Below are positions 17,536-27,221 of a stretch of 64,000 nt of DNA, in pieces. The translations under genes were made by a program, and so were the position numbers. This stretch comes from Bradyrhizobium murdochi (lineage in GTDB: Bacteria > Pseudomonadota > Alphaproteobacteria > Rhizobiales > Xanthobacteraceae). Each line of letters begins with the position of its first letter. Within the stretch, counting starts at the first letter, position 1. The DNA lies in assembly GCF_000472965.1 (NCBI RefSeq), contig NZ_KI421483.1:148702-212701 (forward strand), given 5' to 3'. Below the pieces are notes generated by a model, which had not been told where the DNA came from, made no database searches, and was given only the letters and a program-made list of their open reading frames with translations.

Positions 17536-18972
17536 TTGAGTTTTGTCGAACGTCACGGGCTGTGGTCGAAAGAGCAGCAGGAGGCCGCGAGCCGCCTGCG
17601 CGGGATCATCGAGGAAAAAAACCTCGAAGTCATCCGTCTCTCATTCCCCGACCAGCACGGCATCCTCCGCGGCAAGACGCTGGTCGCGAGCGAAGCGATC
17701 GCCTCGCTGGAAAGCGGCTGCTCCATCACCACGACCATGCTCGCCAAGGACACCTCGCACAAGACGGTGTTTCCGGTGTTCACGGCCGGCGGCGGGTTCG
17801 GCATGAAGGAGATGGAAGGCGCCGCCGATGTCCTGATGATCGCAGACCCCACCACGTTTCGCGTGCTGCCGTGGGCGCCGACCACCGGCTGGCTGCTGTG
17901 CGATCTCTATTTCAACGATGGCCGTCCGGTGCCGTTTGCGACGCGGCATCTCTATCGCAAGGTGATCGATCAGCTCGGACAGCGCGGCTATGATTTCGTT
18001 GCTGGGCTCGAAGTCGAATTCCATCTCTTCAAGCTCGACGACGCGCATATGGCGCCGGAGGATGCCGGACAGCCGGGTCGGTCGCCTTCCGTCAGCCTGC
18101 TGTCGCACGGTTACCAGTATCTCACCGAGCAGCGCTACGACCAGATGGAGCCGGCGCTGGAGATCATCCGCCGCGACGTGCTGGCGCTCGGCCTTTCCTT
18201 GCGATCGGTCGAGGTCGAGTTCGGCCCGAGCCAGTGCGAGTTCACTTTCGCGCCGACCAAAGGCCTCGCGCCCGCCGATAACATGGTGCTGTTCCGCTCG
18301 GCGGTGAAGCAAATCGCGCGCCGCCACGGCTATCACGCGACCTTCATGTGCCGGCCTAAACTGCCCAATGTCTTCGCCTCCGGCTGGCACCTGCATCAAT
18401 CGCTGGTGTCACGCGCGAGCGGCGAGAATGCGTTCATGGCCGGCGACAAGGACGAGGTGCTGAGCCCGTTTGGACGCGCCTATCTCGCGGGGCTCCTGGA
18501 GCACGCCCGCGCGTCCACGGTATTCACGACGCCGACCATCAACGGCTACAAGCGCTACCGCTCCTATTCGCTCGCGCCGGATCGCGCAATCTGGGGCCGC
18601 GACAACCGCGGCGTCATGATCCGCGTGCTCGGCAGTCCGGGCGATGCGGCCACCCGGCTGGAAAACCGCATCGGCGAGCCCGCGGCGAACCCGTATCTTT
18701 ACATGGCCTCGCAGATTCTCTCAGGCCTTGATGGCGTCGACCGCAAGCTCGATCCGGGGCCGTCAGCGGACACGCCGTACGAGACCAAGGCGGCGCTGTT
18801 GCCGAAGAGTTTGCGCGAGGCGGTGTTCGCGCTGCAGGACGATCCGTTTTTCCGGCAGGCGCTGGGGGCGGAGTTCGTGGACTATTACGTCCACATCAAG
18901 AACGCGGAGATCGAACGGTTTCAGGCCGAGGTGTCCGACTGGGAGCATCGCGAATATTTCGAGATGTTTTGA
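17536..18972 (+). CDS. Glutamine-synthetase-like ligase (GlnA family, catabolic type)
   Basis: A 478-aa GS-fold protein with an apparent TTG start at 17,536 (reads MSFVERHGLW). Family motifs include the glutamate-bearing VAGLEVEFHLF (about 157) and EVEFGPSQCEFTF (about 225), the ATP/substrate loop ASGWHLHQ (about 280), NGYKRYRSYSLAP (about 338) and RLENRIGEPAANPYLY (about 373). The NGYKRY variant and tail place it among GlnA-like gamma-glutamyl ligases rather than housekeeping GlnA, which has a C-terminal adenylylation site not seen here. Relatives ligate glutamate to amines such as aniline, ethanolamine or polyamines. Following a Rieske oxygenase, it may activate an aromatic amine. Confidence 0.85.
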   Translation: MSFVERHGLWSKEQQEAASRLRGIIEEKNLEVIRLSFPDQHGILRGKTLVASEAIASLESGCSITTTMLAKDTSHKTVFPVFTAGGGFGMKEMEGAADVLMIADPTTFRVLPWAPTTGWLLCDLYFNDGRPVPFATRHLYRKVIDQLGQRGYDFVAGLEVEFHLFKLDDAHMAPEDAGQPGRSPSVSLLSHGYQYLTEQRYDQMEPALEIIRRDVLALGLSLRSVEVEFGPSQCEFTFAPTKGLAPADNMVLFRSAVKQIARRHGYHATFMCRPKLPNVFASGWHLHQSLVSRASGENAFMAGDKDEVLSPFGRAYLAGLLEHARASTVFTTPTINGYKRYRSYSLAPDRAIWGRDNRGVMIRVLGSPGDAATRLENRIGEPAANPYLYMASQILSGLDGVDRKLDPGPSADTPYETKAALLPKSLREAVFALQDDPFFRQALGAEFVDYYVHIKNAEIERFQAEVSDWEHREYFEMF

Positions 18973-18991
18973 AGGGGCGCACGCCTCTCCG

Positions 18992-19096
18992 CCGTCATTC
19001 CGGGATGGTCCGAAGGACCAGACCCGGAATCTCGAGATTCTCCGATGCGCAATTGCGCATCATAGTTCGATGCTGGCGCATCGCCCCGGAATGACG
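18992..19096. repeat. REP-like palindrome (CCGTCATTCCGGGG family), copy 2
   Basis: GCCGTCATTCCGGG at the left pairs with CCCGGAATGACG at the right, around AGACCCGGAATCTCGAGATT. It includes the perfect dyad TGCGCAATTGCGCA, also seen in the element at 25,575. It sits between the convergent glutamine-synthetase-like and livF genes. Confidence 0.88.
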
Positions 19097-19103
19097 TCCC
19101 CCC

Positions 19104-20584
<1,481 letters not shown>

Positions 20585-20592
<8 letters not shown>

Positions 20593-21532
20593 GGCTCAAC
20601 CTCCCGAGCAGGCCCATGATGCCGCCGCGCGCGAACAGCACGATCAGCAGCAATAGCGGGCCCATGATCAGCGCCCAATATTCGGTGAATTGCGACAGGA
20701 CTTCTTCCAGCAGGAGGAACACGATGGTGCCCAGGACGGGACCGAACAGCGAGCCCATGCCGCCGAACACCACCATCACCATGAGTTCGCCGGAGCGGGT
20801 CCAGTACATCCCAGCCGGGCTGATGAAATCGGTGTTGTTGGCGAGCAGCGCCCCGGCGAGGCCGCAGATCGTACCGGAGATGACGAAGCAGACCAGCCGA
20901 TAGCGGTTAGCGTGAAAGCCGATCGCCTGCATGCGCTGCTCGTTGGAACGGACGCCCTGCACCACCATGCCAAACCGGGAATTGATGATGCGCCAGATCA
21001 GATAGACGCCGCCGAACAGGCAGGCGAGGCAGAGGTAGTAGAACTGCACGCGGTTCGACAGGTCGATCAGGCCGCCGAAAGTGCTGCGCTTGTAGATGGT
21101 GAGGCCGTCATCTCCACCATAGCGAGAAAGACCCGAGGCGATGTAATAGGCCATCTGCGCGAAGGCGAGCGTGATCATGATGAAATAGACGCCGCGCGTG
21201 CGCAGGCTGAGCGCACCGATCACCAGCGCATAAAGCGCCGACAGCGCCAGCGCGACCGGCCACTGGATGAAGCCGGAGCCGATGCCTTCGTGGGCGAGGA
21301 TGCCCACCGCGTAACCGCCAATGCCGAGATAGGCGGCGTGGCCAAAGCTCATCATGCCGCCATAGCCCATGATGAGATTGAGGCTCGCGGCAGCCAACGC
21401 GAAGATGACGATGCGGGTGAACAGCGTCAGGATGAAGATGTTGCCGGTCAGCGCCGAATAGGCCGGCAGCAAGGTGAGGCCAAGCGCGACGAGCGCCACG
21501 ATGACGTTGCGGGCGTTGATGTGAGATTTCAT
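20585..21532 (-). CDS. livM: Branched-chain-type ABC transporter permease (LivM)
   Basis: A 315-aa inner-membrane permease with about eight to ten hydrophobic segments and the LivM hallmarks NLIMGYGGMMSFGHAAYLGI (about 53-72) and LRTRGVYFIMITLAFAQ. The GAMGSLFGP-like cytoplasmic loop appears as FGGMGSLFGPVLG near residue 260. The ATG at 21,532 overlaps the LivH stop by 4 nt. It pairs with LivH to form the channel. Confidence 0.92.
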
Positions 21533-22446
21533 CGCTTGGCAGCCGGAAACAGCCCCTCCGGCCGCACGACGAGGACGATGGCCATCAGGAGATAGATCAG
21601 CATCGATGACAATGCGGGTGCGGCGGTGGAAGCGGCGGCGGAACTCAGCACGGTGCGCAGGAGATCGGGCAGGAAGGCGCGGCCGAGCGTATCGATCATG
21701 CCGACGAAGATCGCGGCCATGAAGGCGCCGCGGATCGAGCCGATGCCGCCGATCACGATGATAACGAAAGCGAGGATGAGGATGTTCTCGCCCATGCCGA
21801 TCTGCACGGTCAGGATCGGCGCCTGCATCAGACCGGCAAGGCCTGCGAGCGCCGCGCCAAGTCCGAACACCAGCGTGAACAGCAGCTTGATGTTGATGCC
21901 GAGCGCGCCGATCATTTCACGGTTGGAGGCGCCGGCGCGGATCAGCATGCCGATTTTGGTCCGCATCACCACGATATAGAGCAATGCCGCGACCGCCAGC
22001 GCGACCACGATGATCGAGAGACGGTAGGCCGGATAGAACACGCCGGGGACGATCTGCACCGGCACGGTCAGCCAGGGCGGAAGCGGCAGCGACAGGCCGG
22101 CAGGGCCCCAGATCAGCCGCACCGCGTCGTTGAAGAACAGGATCAGCCCGAAGGTCGCCAGCACCTGATCGAGATGGTCGCGGCCGTAGAGATGTCTCAG
22201 TGCGATGAATTCGAGCGCGATGCCCAGTAGCAGCGTGGCGCCGAGCGCGAGCAGCACGCCAAGCACAAAACTGTTCGTCCAGGCGACAAAGGTCGCCGCG
22301 AAATAGGCGCCCATCATGTAGAGCGAGCCGTGCGCCAGATTGACGAAGTCCATGATGCCGAACACCAGCGTCAAGCCGGCCGCCAGCAGGAACAGCAACA
22401 GGCCGAACTGCAGGCCGTTCAGCGATTGTTCAACGAGGACGAGCAT
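21529..22446 (-). CDS. livH: Branched-chain-type ABC transporter permease (LivH)
   Basis: A 305-aa permease with the N-terminal LivH signature FLLAAGLTLVFGIMDFVNLA followed by HGSLYMMGAY (about 18-48), and the conserved IGGIGSIRGAFMAAIFVG coupling loop near residue 230. About eight membrane helices are apparent. It is the first permease gene after the binding-protein gene, separated from it by a 238-nt gap that holds a stable hairpin and a dispersed repeat. Confidence 0.92.
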   Translation of the reverse strand: MLVLVEQSLNGLQFGLLLFLLAAGLTLVFGIMDFVNLAHGSLYMMGAYFAATFVAWTNSFVLGVLLALGATLLLGIALEFIALRHLYGRDHLDQVLATFGLILFFNDAVRLIWGPAGLSLPLPPWLTVPVQIVPGVFYPAYRLSIIVVALAVAALLYIVVMRTKIGMLIRAGASNREMIGALGINIKLLFTLVFGLGAALAGLAGLMQAPILTVQIGMGENILILAFVIIVIGGIGSIRGAFMAAIFVGMIDTLGRAFLPDLLRTVLSSAAASTAAPALSSMLIYLLMAIVLVVRPEGLFPAAKR

Positions 22447-22508
22447 GAACCTAAAACTCTAGACCTAGAGCGTGATGACGCGTCATCCCGCTCTATTTTT
22501 CTATTTTG

Positions 22509-22555
22509 GGCATGATCTTTTCGGAAAACCGGATCCCACTTTTCCGGATCATGCC
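22509..22555. repeat. Short dispersed palindrome (GGCATGATC...GATCATGCC)
   Basis: The outer arms GGCATGATC and GATCATGCC flank TTTTCGGAAAACCGGATCCC and ACTTTTCCG, themselves partly complementary. It lies between the binding-protein and livH genes. I recall this kind of sequence as widespread in the gaps of Bradyrhizobium-type genomes, but copy number cannot be judged from one occurrence. Confidence 0.65.
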
Positions 22556-22625
22556 CTAACAAAACAGCGGCAGCACATCTGCGCCGCCGCCATTTTTCTT
22601 GTGGGGCGGATGATCTGTCGTTAAC

Positions 22626-22650
22626 CGCCCTCGGGTCAAGCCCGAGGGCG
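22626..22650 (-). terminator. Stable hairpin after the binding-protein gene
   Basis: A perfect 10-bp stem, CGCCCTCGGG-TCAAG-CCCGAGGGCG, lies 35 nt downstream of the binding-protein stop and before livH on the same transcript. There is no uridine run, so it may be a partial terminator or a 3' stabiliser of the binding-protein message. Intercistronic hairpins often let binding protein be made in excess over the permeases. Confidence 0.6.
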
Positions 22651-22684
22651 CGCTCCGGCGATCATGCACCGACCATGCCAACAA

Positions 22685-23860
22685 TCACTTCTTCATCGGA
22701 CATTTGTCGTGGAAGCGATCCTGGTCGTCCTTGACGATGGTCGCCACCGTCTTCAGCGAGAGCTGGCCGTCGGCGTCCTTGACCACGTCCTGCAGGTAGA
22801 AATTCTGGATCGGAATGTGGTTGTTGCCGTATTTGAACGGGCCGCGCACGGACTTGAAGTTGGCCTTCTCCATCTCGGCCTTCATCTCGTCCTTCTTCGA
22901 GGTATCGCCTTTCACCGCAACCACCGCGCTGTTGACCAGGTTCGCGGCGTCATAGGACTGCGCGCCGTAGAAGGTCGGGCGCAGGCCGGTGTACTTCTTG
23001 CGGTAGTCCTCGACGAACTTCTTGTTCTCGGGGAACGGCAAGTCGTTGACCCACTGCTGCGCGCCGGGCACGCCGATTGCGTTTTCCTTCTGCAGCGGCA
23101 GCGACAATTCGTCGATCGTGAACGCAGTATAGAGCGGGATCTGCCCCTTGAGGCCCGCCTGGGCGTATTGATTGAGGAACTGCACACCGGCCGCGCCCGG
23201 ATAGAATACGAAGATCGACTCGGCCTTGGAATTCTTCGCCTTGGTGAGCTCGGCGGAGAAGTCGAGCTGGCTCGGCCACACCGTATATTCCTCGCCTACG
23301 ACCTGGCCCTTGAAGGTGCTTTTGACGCCGGCCAGCATGTCCTTGCCGGCGGCGTAGTTCGGGCCGATCAGGAACACTGATTTCACGCCCTTCTGGTTCA
23401 TGTAGGTGCCGACCGCCTGCGGGGTCTGGTCGTTCTGCCAGGAGGTCGAGAACACGTAAGGCGAACAGAGCTCGCCGGCGAGCTGTGAGGGACCGGCATT
23501 CGACGTGATCAGGAAGGTCTTGCTGTCGACCGCGGTCTTCAGCGAGGCCAGCAGCACGTTCGACCAGATGTAGCCGACGACGAAATCGACCTTGTCGGAC
23601 TGGATCAGCTTCTCGGTCTTCTGCTTGCCGACGTCAGGCTTCTGGCCGTCGTCTTCATAGATCACCTCGACCGGCTTGCCGCCCATCTTGCGGCCGAGAT
23701 GGTCGAGCGCCAGCTCGAACGAGTTGCGCATGTCGTTGCCGATCACAGCGGTCGGGCCGCTGAAGGTCGAGATAAAGCCGATTTTGATGGTGTCGCCAGC
23801 GAGCGCGGGCTGCGCCAGCGCTAGGATTGTTGCGCCCGCCAGCCAGAATGCCTTTTTCAT
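22685..23860 (-). CDS. Periplasmic branched-chain-type solute-binding protein of the Liv importer
   Basis: A 391-aa binding protein with a signal peptide (MKKAFWLAGATILALAQPALA). The HAAT/LivK fold is recognisable from IKIGFISTFSGPTAVIGNDM, followed about 45 residues later by DKVDFVVGYIWSN and by the FLIGPNYAAGKDM motif. The ATG at 23,860 follows GGGGAGTGATT. It is the first gene of the operon and feeds LivH/M/G/F. Catabolic neighbours make an aromatic acid or amide as plausible a ligand as a branched-chain amino acid. Confidence 0.88.
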   Translation of the reverse strand: MKKAFWLAGATILALAQPALAGDTIKIGFISTFSGPTAVIGNDMRNSFELALDHLGRKMGGKPVEVIYEDDGQKPDVGKQKTEKLIQSDKVDFVVGYIWSNVLLASLKTAVDSKTFLITSNAGPSQLAGELCSPYVFSTSWQNDQTPQAVGTYMNQKGVKSVFLIGPNYAAGKDMLAGVKSTFKGQVVGEEYTVWPSQLDFSAELTKAKNSKAESIFVFYPGAAGVQFLNQYAQAGLKGQIPLYTAFTIDELSLPLQKENAIGVPGAQQWVNDLPFPENKKFVEDYRKKYTGLRPTFYGAQSYDAANLVNSAVVAVKGDTSKKDEMKAEMEKANFKSVRGPFKYGNNHIPIQNFYLQDVVKDADGQLSLKTVATIVKDDQDRFHDKCPMKK

Positions 23861-24272
23861 AATCACTCCCCTCCTGTTTATCACTCAAAACCCGGTCAAC
23901 CGGGCGACCGGCAACGCTTGCTCCGCGCGCCTCTTATCTGTGAGGTATTTTGTGCGCGAAATCGCCGGTCAGCGGCAAGCATGAACCCAAGGCTCCGGTT
24001 AGAACCTTCGGCGCATGCTTAAGCCACCTGCACCATAATTCGTGGACGGCGGGGATGGCAAGAAATATAATGCCGGTTGCCCGGACGGACCAAGGGACCG
24101 GCTGGGGGCTACCTGACATTTTCAATCTCCCCCTCGCTTCCATCCATGAAAGGCTCGAGATCAATATCGAGGACGCCCGGCAGCGCCGCCTCACAAATCA
24201 TTTTAGGCTTAAAACAATTTTTCGCAAGGGTGGAATCGCGTATTCCCACCTTCACCGTCCAGAAGCGCTCTT
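23861..24272. other. Intergenic region without a recognisable gene
   Basis: These 412 nt hold the promoter and leader of the binding-protein gene at one end and the 3' side of the ECF sigma gene at the other. A TTTTAGGCTTAAAA patch at about 24,200 is the most AT-rich part. No convincing coding sequence, RNA gene or long palindrome was found on either strand. Confidence 0.6.
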
Positions 24273-25160
24273 TCAGATCAGGTATTCAGCGCCATCGATG
24301 ACGTAAGGCGCGTGGCGGAAATCCCGGATGGTCGCGACCTTGCCGGCCGACCAGCCCAGCAGAACGAAATATTTCGGCTTGGCATCGCCTTGGTTGGGAT
24401 CAAACACCAGGATGGCGGGACGCCCCTCCACCAGGCCCGGCACCAGGTGCCAGTCGCTCACCTTGTCGTAGTTGCCGAAATAGCGGGACACTTCGGCCTT
24501 GCCACGCAAGTGAGTTCTGCTGACGAGATCGAGCCTGACATCGTCTGTAATCATGGCGCGGATGGCGTCAAAGTCGCGCGCGTTGAAATGGGCGACATAA
24601 GCGCCGAGCCGCTCGCGATCGGCGTCGGATAGTTTTTGCTGCGGCGCGTCGTCCGGCTCGCTGGCGATTTCCCGCAATTGCGCGCGGCCGCGATGCAGCG
24701 CGGCCTTGGCGGCGGGCATGCTGCAATCCATTACCTCGCAGATTTCCTTCAGCGAGCAGCCGAGCACGTCCATCAGGATCACGCTCGCACGCTGTGGTAC
24801 CGGCAACCGCATGAAGGTGCGCAAGGAGGTCGCGGCGATCTGGCGGCTTGCCACGGCATCGAGCTGGTCAACGATCATGTCCACCTCCGCTGGTCCCCGG
24901 AGCGCCTCTCGGCGCTTGCGCCGGCGCAGGAAATCCAGCGCGGTGTTGTGCGCAATGCGAAACAGCCAGCCTTCGGGATTGCCGAGCGTGCCGGCGGAGG
25001 CATGCGCCTCCACCGCCTTGATCATGGCATCCTGCAGCACGTCCTCGCCGTCGATGACGGAGCCCACCATGCGCGCGCAATAGCGATGCAGCCTTGGGCG
25101 CATCGCCACCAGCAGGCGCTCGATGTCGAACGCGGCGGACGTCTCGGGACCCACTGTCAT
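24273..25160 (-). CDS. ECF sigma factor with C-terminal SnoaL-like domain
   Basis: A 295-aa RNA polymerase sigma factor. Region 2 spans about 15-85 (GSVIDGEDVLQDAMIKAVEA and a DFLRRRKRREAL tail) and region 4 about 115-165 (LPVPQRASVILMDVLGCSLK). After residue 190 there is an NTF2/SnoaL-like fold (YVAHFNARDFDAIRAMITDD, then an LRGKAEVSRYFG stretch). ECF factors with this tail (ECF41/ECF56-type groups) usually lack an anti-sigma and are regulated by the tail itself. The gene downstream of the promoter, directly upstream of the sigma ATG, encodes a small partner protein. The stop codon of that partner abuts this start, so the two are one unit. Confidence 0.87.
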   Translation of the reverse strand: MTVGPETSAAFDIERLLVAMRPRLHRYCARMVGSVIDGEDVLQDAMIKAVEAHASAGTLGNPEGWLFRIAHNTALDFLRRRKRREALRGPAEVDMIVDQLDAVASRQIAATSLRTFMRLPVPQRASVILMDVLGCSLKEICEVMDCSMPAAKAALHRGRAQLREIASEPDDAPQQKLSDADRERLGAYVAHFNARDFDAIRAMITDDVRLDLVSRTHLRGKAEVSRYFGNYDKVSDWHLVPGLVEGRPAILVFDPNQGDAKPKYFVLLGWSAGKVATIRDFRHAPYVIDGAEYLI

Positions 25161-25490
25161 TCAGACTCCGGCAAGCGCGTTCTCGGTCTCGCGCAACATG
25201 CGATAATTGCCGACGACGGTCACGCCTTTCGGTAGCGGCAGTTCGGCGCAACGCTCGCGAATGCCGTTCTGGAACGCCTGAAACGCCGCCAGTTTCGGTA
25301 ACGCGCTGGAGCCGTCATCGGCTGCGGTCTCGACGAAATGGATGAACGTATCATCCTCCAGCCGCAGCGACAGATAGCGAAAGCCCTCCGGCTGCGCCGC
25401 CTTCAGCTCGGCAAATACCGCCGCGACCAATTCGGCGTTCCTGTCGCTCATTTCCGGCTTGGTTTTGTACCTGATCACGGTTCGTCTCAT
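25161..25490 (-). CDS. Small dimeric alpha-beta-barrel-type partner of the ECF sigma factor
   Basis: A 109-aa soluble protein beginning MRRTVIRYKTKPEMSDRNAE. The pattern of a strand followed by RNAELVAAVFAEL and RYLSLRLEDDTFIHFVE resembles ABM/stress-response dimeric alpha-beta-barrel proteins. The ATG at 25,490 follows AGGAGAAAGCC. Its stop codon is immediately adjacent to the sigma factor ATG, so it is translationally coupled. In ECF41/56-type loci a small oxidoreductase or epimerase-like partner is usual; I infer the same kind of relationship here, without assigning an activity. Confidence 0.75.
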   Translation of the reverse strand: MRRTVIRYKTKPEMSDRNAELVAAVFAELKAAQPEGFRYLSLRLEDDTFIHFVETAADDGSSALPKLAAFQAFQNGIRERCAELPLPKGVTVVGNYRMLRETENALAGV

Positions 25491-25574
25491 GGCTTTCTCC
25501 TCATTTTGCGGCCATCTCGCCCCCCAGGACGTTTGGGATTGGGCAAAGGATACGGTGGCAGGCAATTTATTTTG

Positions 25575-25722
25575 CCGTCGTCCCTGCGGAACGCAGGGAC
25601 CCATAACCACAGAAGGGTATTGTTGAGAACGCTGGAGCGGCCGCACTGCGCCACAACAAAATCCTGTGGTTATGGGTCCCGGCTCCTGATGCGCAATTGC
25701 GCATAAGGGCCGGGACGACGGC
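25575..25722. repeat. Palindromic element with CCGTCGTCCC arms and TGCGCAATTGCGCA dyad
   Basis: The outer arms CCGTCGTCCC and GGGACGACGG pair perfectly. An inner pair, GGGACCCATAACCACAG and CTGTGGTTATGGGTCCC, is also perfect, giving a long stem-loop. It contains the dyad TGCGCAATTGCGCA also present in the element at 18,992. It lies between the ECF partner gene and the NADH dehydrogenase gene. Confidence 0.88.
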
Positions 25723-25830
25723 ATCATACGCTTTCGCTATCGACCGATTGACAAAGGCGTATTGGAGCGGAGCCGCAAATGGCTACATAATCCAAGGCGT
25801 TGAGACATCTGAAACCGGGGTCGCATTCCC

Positions 25831-27105
25831 ATGACGACAGTGCCGAAAGAACCCCATCACGTCGTGATCGTCGGCGCCGGTTTCGGCGGTCTGGAGACCG
25901 CCTTTGGCCTCGCCGGGGCGCCGGTCCGGATCACGCTGATCGACCGCCGCAACCATCATCTGTTCCAGCCGCTGCTCTACCAGGTCGCGACCGCTTCGCT
26001 GGCGACGTCGGAAATCGCCTGGCCGATCCGCTATCTGCTGCGCAACCGCCCCGAAGTGACGACGCTGTTTGCCAATGTGAATGGCGTCGATGCCGAGGGA
26101 AAGCGCGTGCTGCTCGAAGATGGCGAAACGATCGCCTACGACACGCTGATCCTCGCCACCGGCGCCCGCCACGCTTATTTCGGCCACGATGAATGGGAGC
26201 CGTTCGCACCGGGCCTGAAGACGCTGGAGGACGCCACGACGCTGCGGCGGCGCATCCTCGTCGCGTTCGAGCGCGCCGAACGCGAGACCGACCCTGTCAG
26301 GCGCGCGGCGCTACTCACCTTCGTCATCATCGGCGCCGGTCCGACCGGCGTCGAAATGGCCGGCACCATCGCCGACCTCGCCAGGGACACACTGCCGCCG
26401 GACTTTCGCAACATCGATACCCACAAGACCCGCGTTGTCCTGGTCGAAGCCGGCCCGCGCGTGCTTGCCGGCTTTCCCGAGGACCTCTCGGCCTATGCAC
26501 AGCGCGCGCTGGAGGAACTCGGCGTTGAGGTGGTGCTGGGGCAGCCTGTCACCGAATGCGCGATCGATGGCGTCGTCTATGCCGGCAAGCGGCTGGAGGC
26601 CAGGACCATCGTCTGGGCGGCCGGCGTGCGCGCTTCGCGCGCGGCCGAATGGTTGAATGCGCCCGCCGACCGCGCTTACCGCCTGAAGGTCGAGCCTGAT
26701 CTGACCGTGCCCGGCCATCCCGATGTGTTTGCCATCGGCGATACCGTGACGATCGCCGGCCCCGACGGCAATCCCGTGCCCGGCATCGCGCCGGCGGCCA
26801 AGCAGCAGGGGCGCTATGTGGCGGCGCTGATCAAGGCGCGCCTCTCCGGCGGCACGCTGCCGCCGTTCCGCTACAAGCATGCCGGCAGTCTCGCGCAGAT
26901 CGGCAAGAAGAAGGCCGTGATTGATTTCGGCCGTATCAAGCTGCGCGGCAATCTCGCCTGGTGGATCTGGGGCATCGCCCACATCTACTTCCTGATCGGC
27001 CTGCGCAACCGGCTCAGCGTCGCCTTGAGTTGGCTATGGATTCACGCCCGCGACCAGCGCGCCGCTCGGCTGATCACGCAGGGCTCGAGCAAGGTCACGG
27101 GATAA
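25831..27105 (+). CDS. Type II NADH dehydrogenase (NDH-2)
   Basis: A 424-aa FAD-dependent quinone oxidoreductase that moves electrons from NADH to quinone without pumping protons. The FAD motif is VIVGAGFGGLETA (about 12) and the NADH motif VIIGAGPTGVEMAG (about 165), with LILATGARHAYFGHDEWEPF (about 107) and the second FAD segment VFAIGDTVTIAG (about 300). The AAKQQGRYVAALI quinone-side motif is present, and an amphipathic/hydrophobic C-terminal tail (GIAHIYFLIGLRNRLSVALS) provides membrane attachment. It has no operon partner; it could support fast NADH oxidation when aromatic substrates are being burned. Confidence 0.92.
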   Translation: MTTVPKEPHHVVIVGAGFGGLETAFGLAGAPVRITLIDRRNHHLFQPLLYQVATASLATSEIAWPIRYLLRNRPEVTTLFANVNGVDAEGKRVLLEDGETIAYDTLILATGARHAYFGHDEWEPFAPGLKTLEDATTLRRRILVAFERAERETDPVRRAALLTFVIIGAGPTGVEMAGTIADLARDTLPPDFRNIDTHKTRVVLVEAGPRVLAGFPEDLSAYAQRALEELGVEVVLGQPVTECAIDGVVYAGKRLEARTIVWAAGVRASRAAEWLNAPADRAYRLKVEPDLTVPGHPDVFAIGDTVTIAGPDGNPVPGIAPAAKQQGRYVAALIKARLSGGTLPPFRYKHAGSLAQIGKKKAVIDFGRIKLRGNLAWWIWGIAHIYFLIGLRNRLSVALSWLWIHARDQRAARLITQGSSKVTG

Positions 27106-27221
27106 AATCTTCTGTCGCGGTCAGGCTGGCGCTGCGCCGCTTTTGGGTTGACGTCCGTGCCGCACCCGCCATTCTGGTACGACCGCGAGACAATACGCGG
27201 GATACAAGGCGGGAGAAGATG

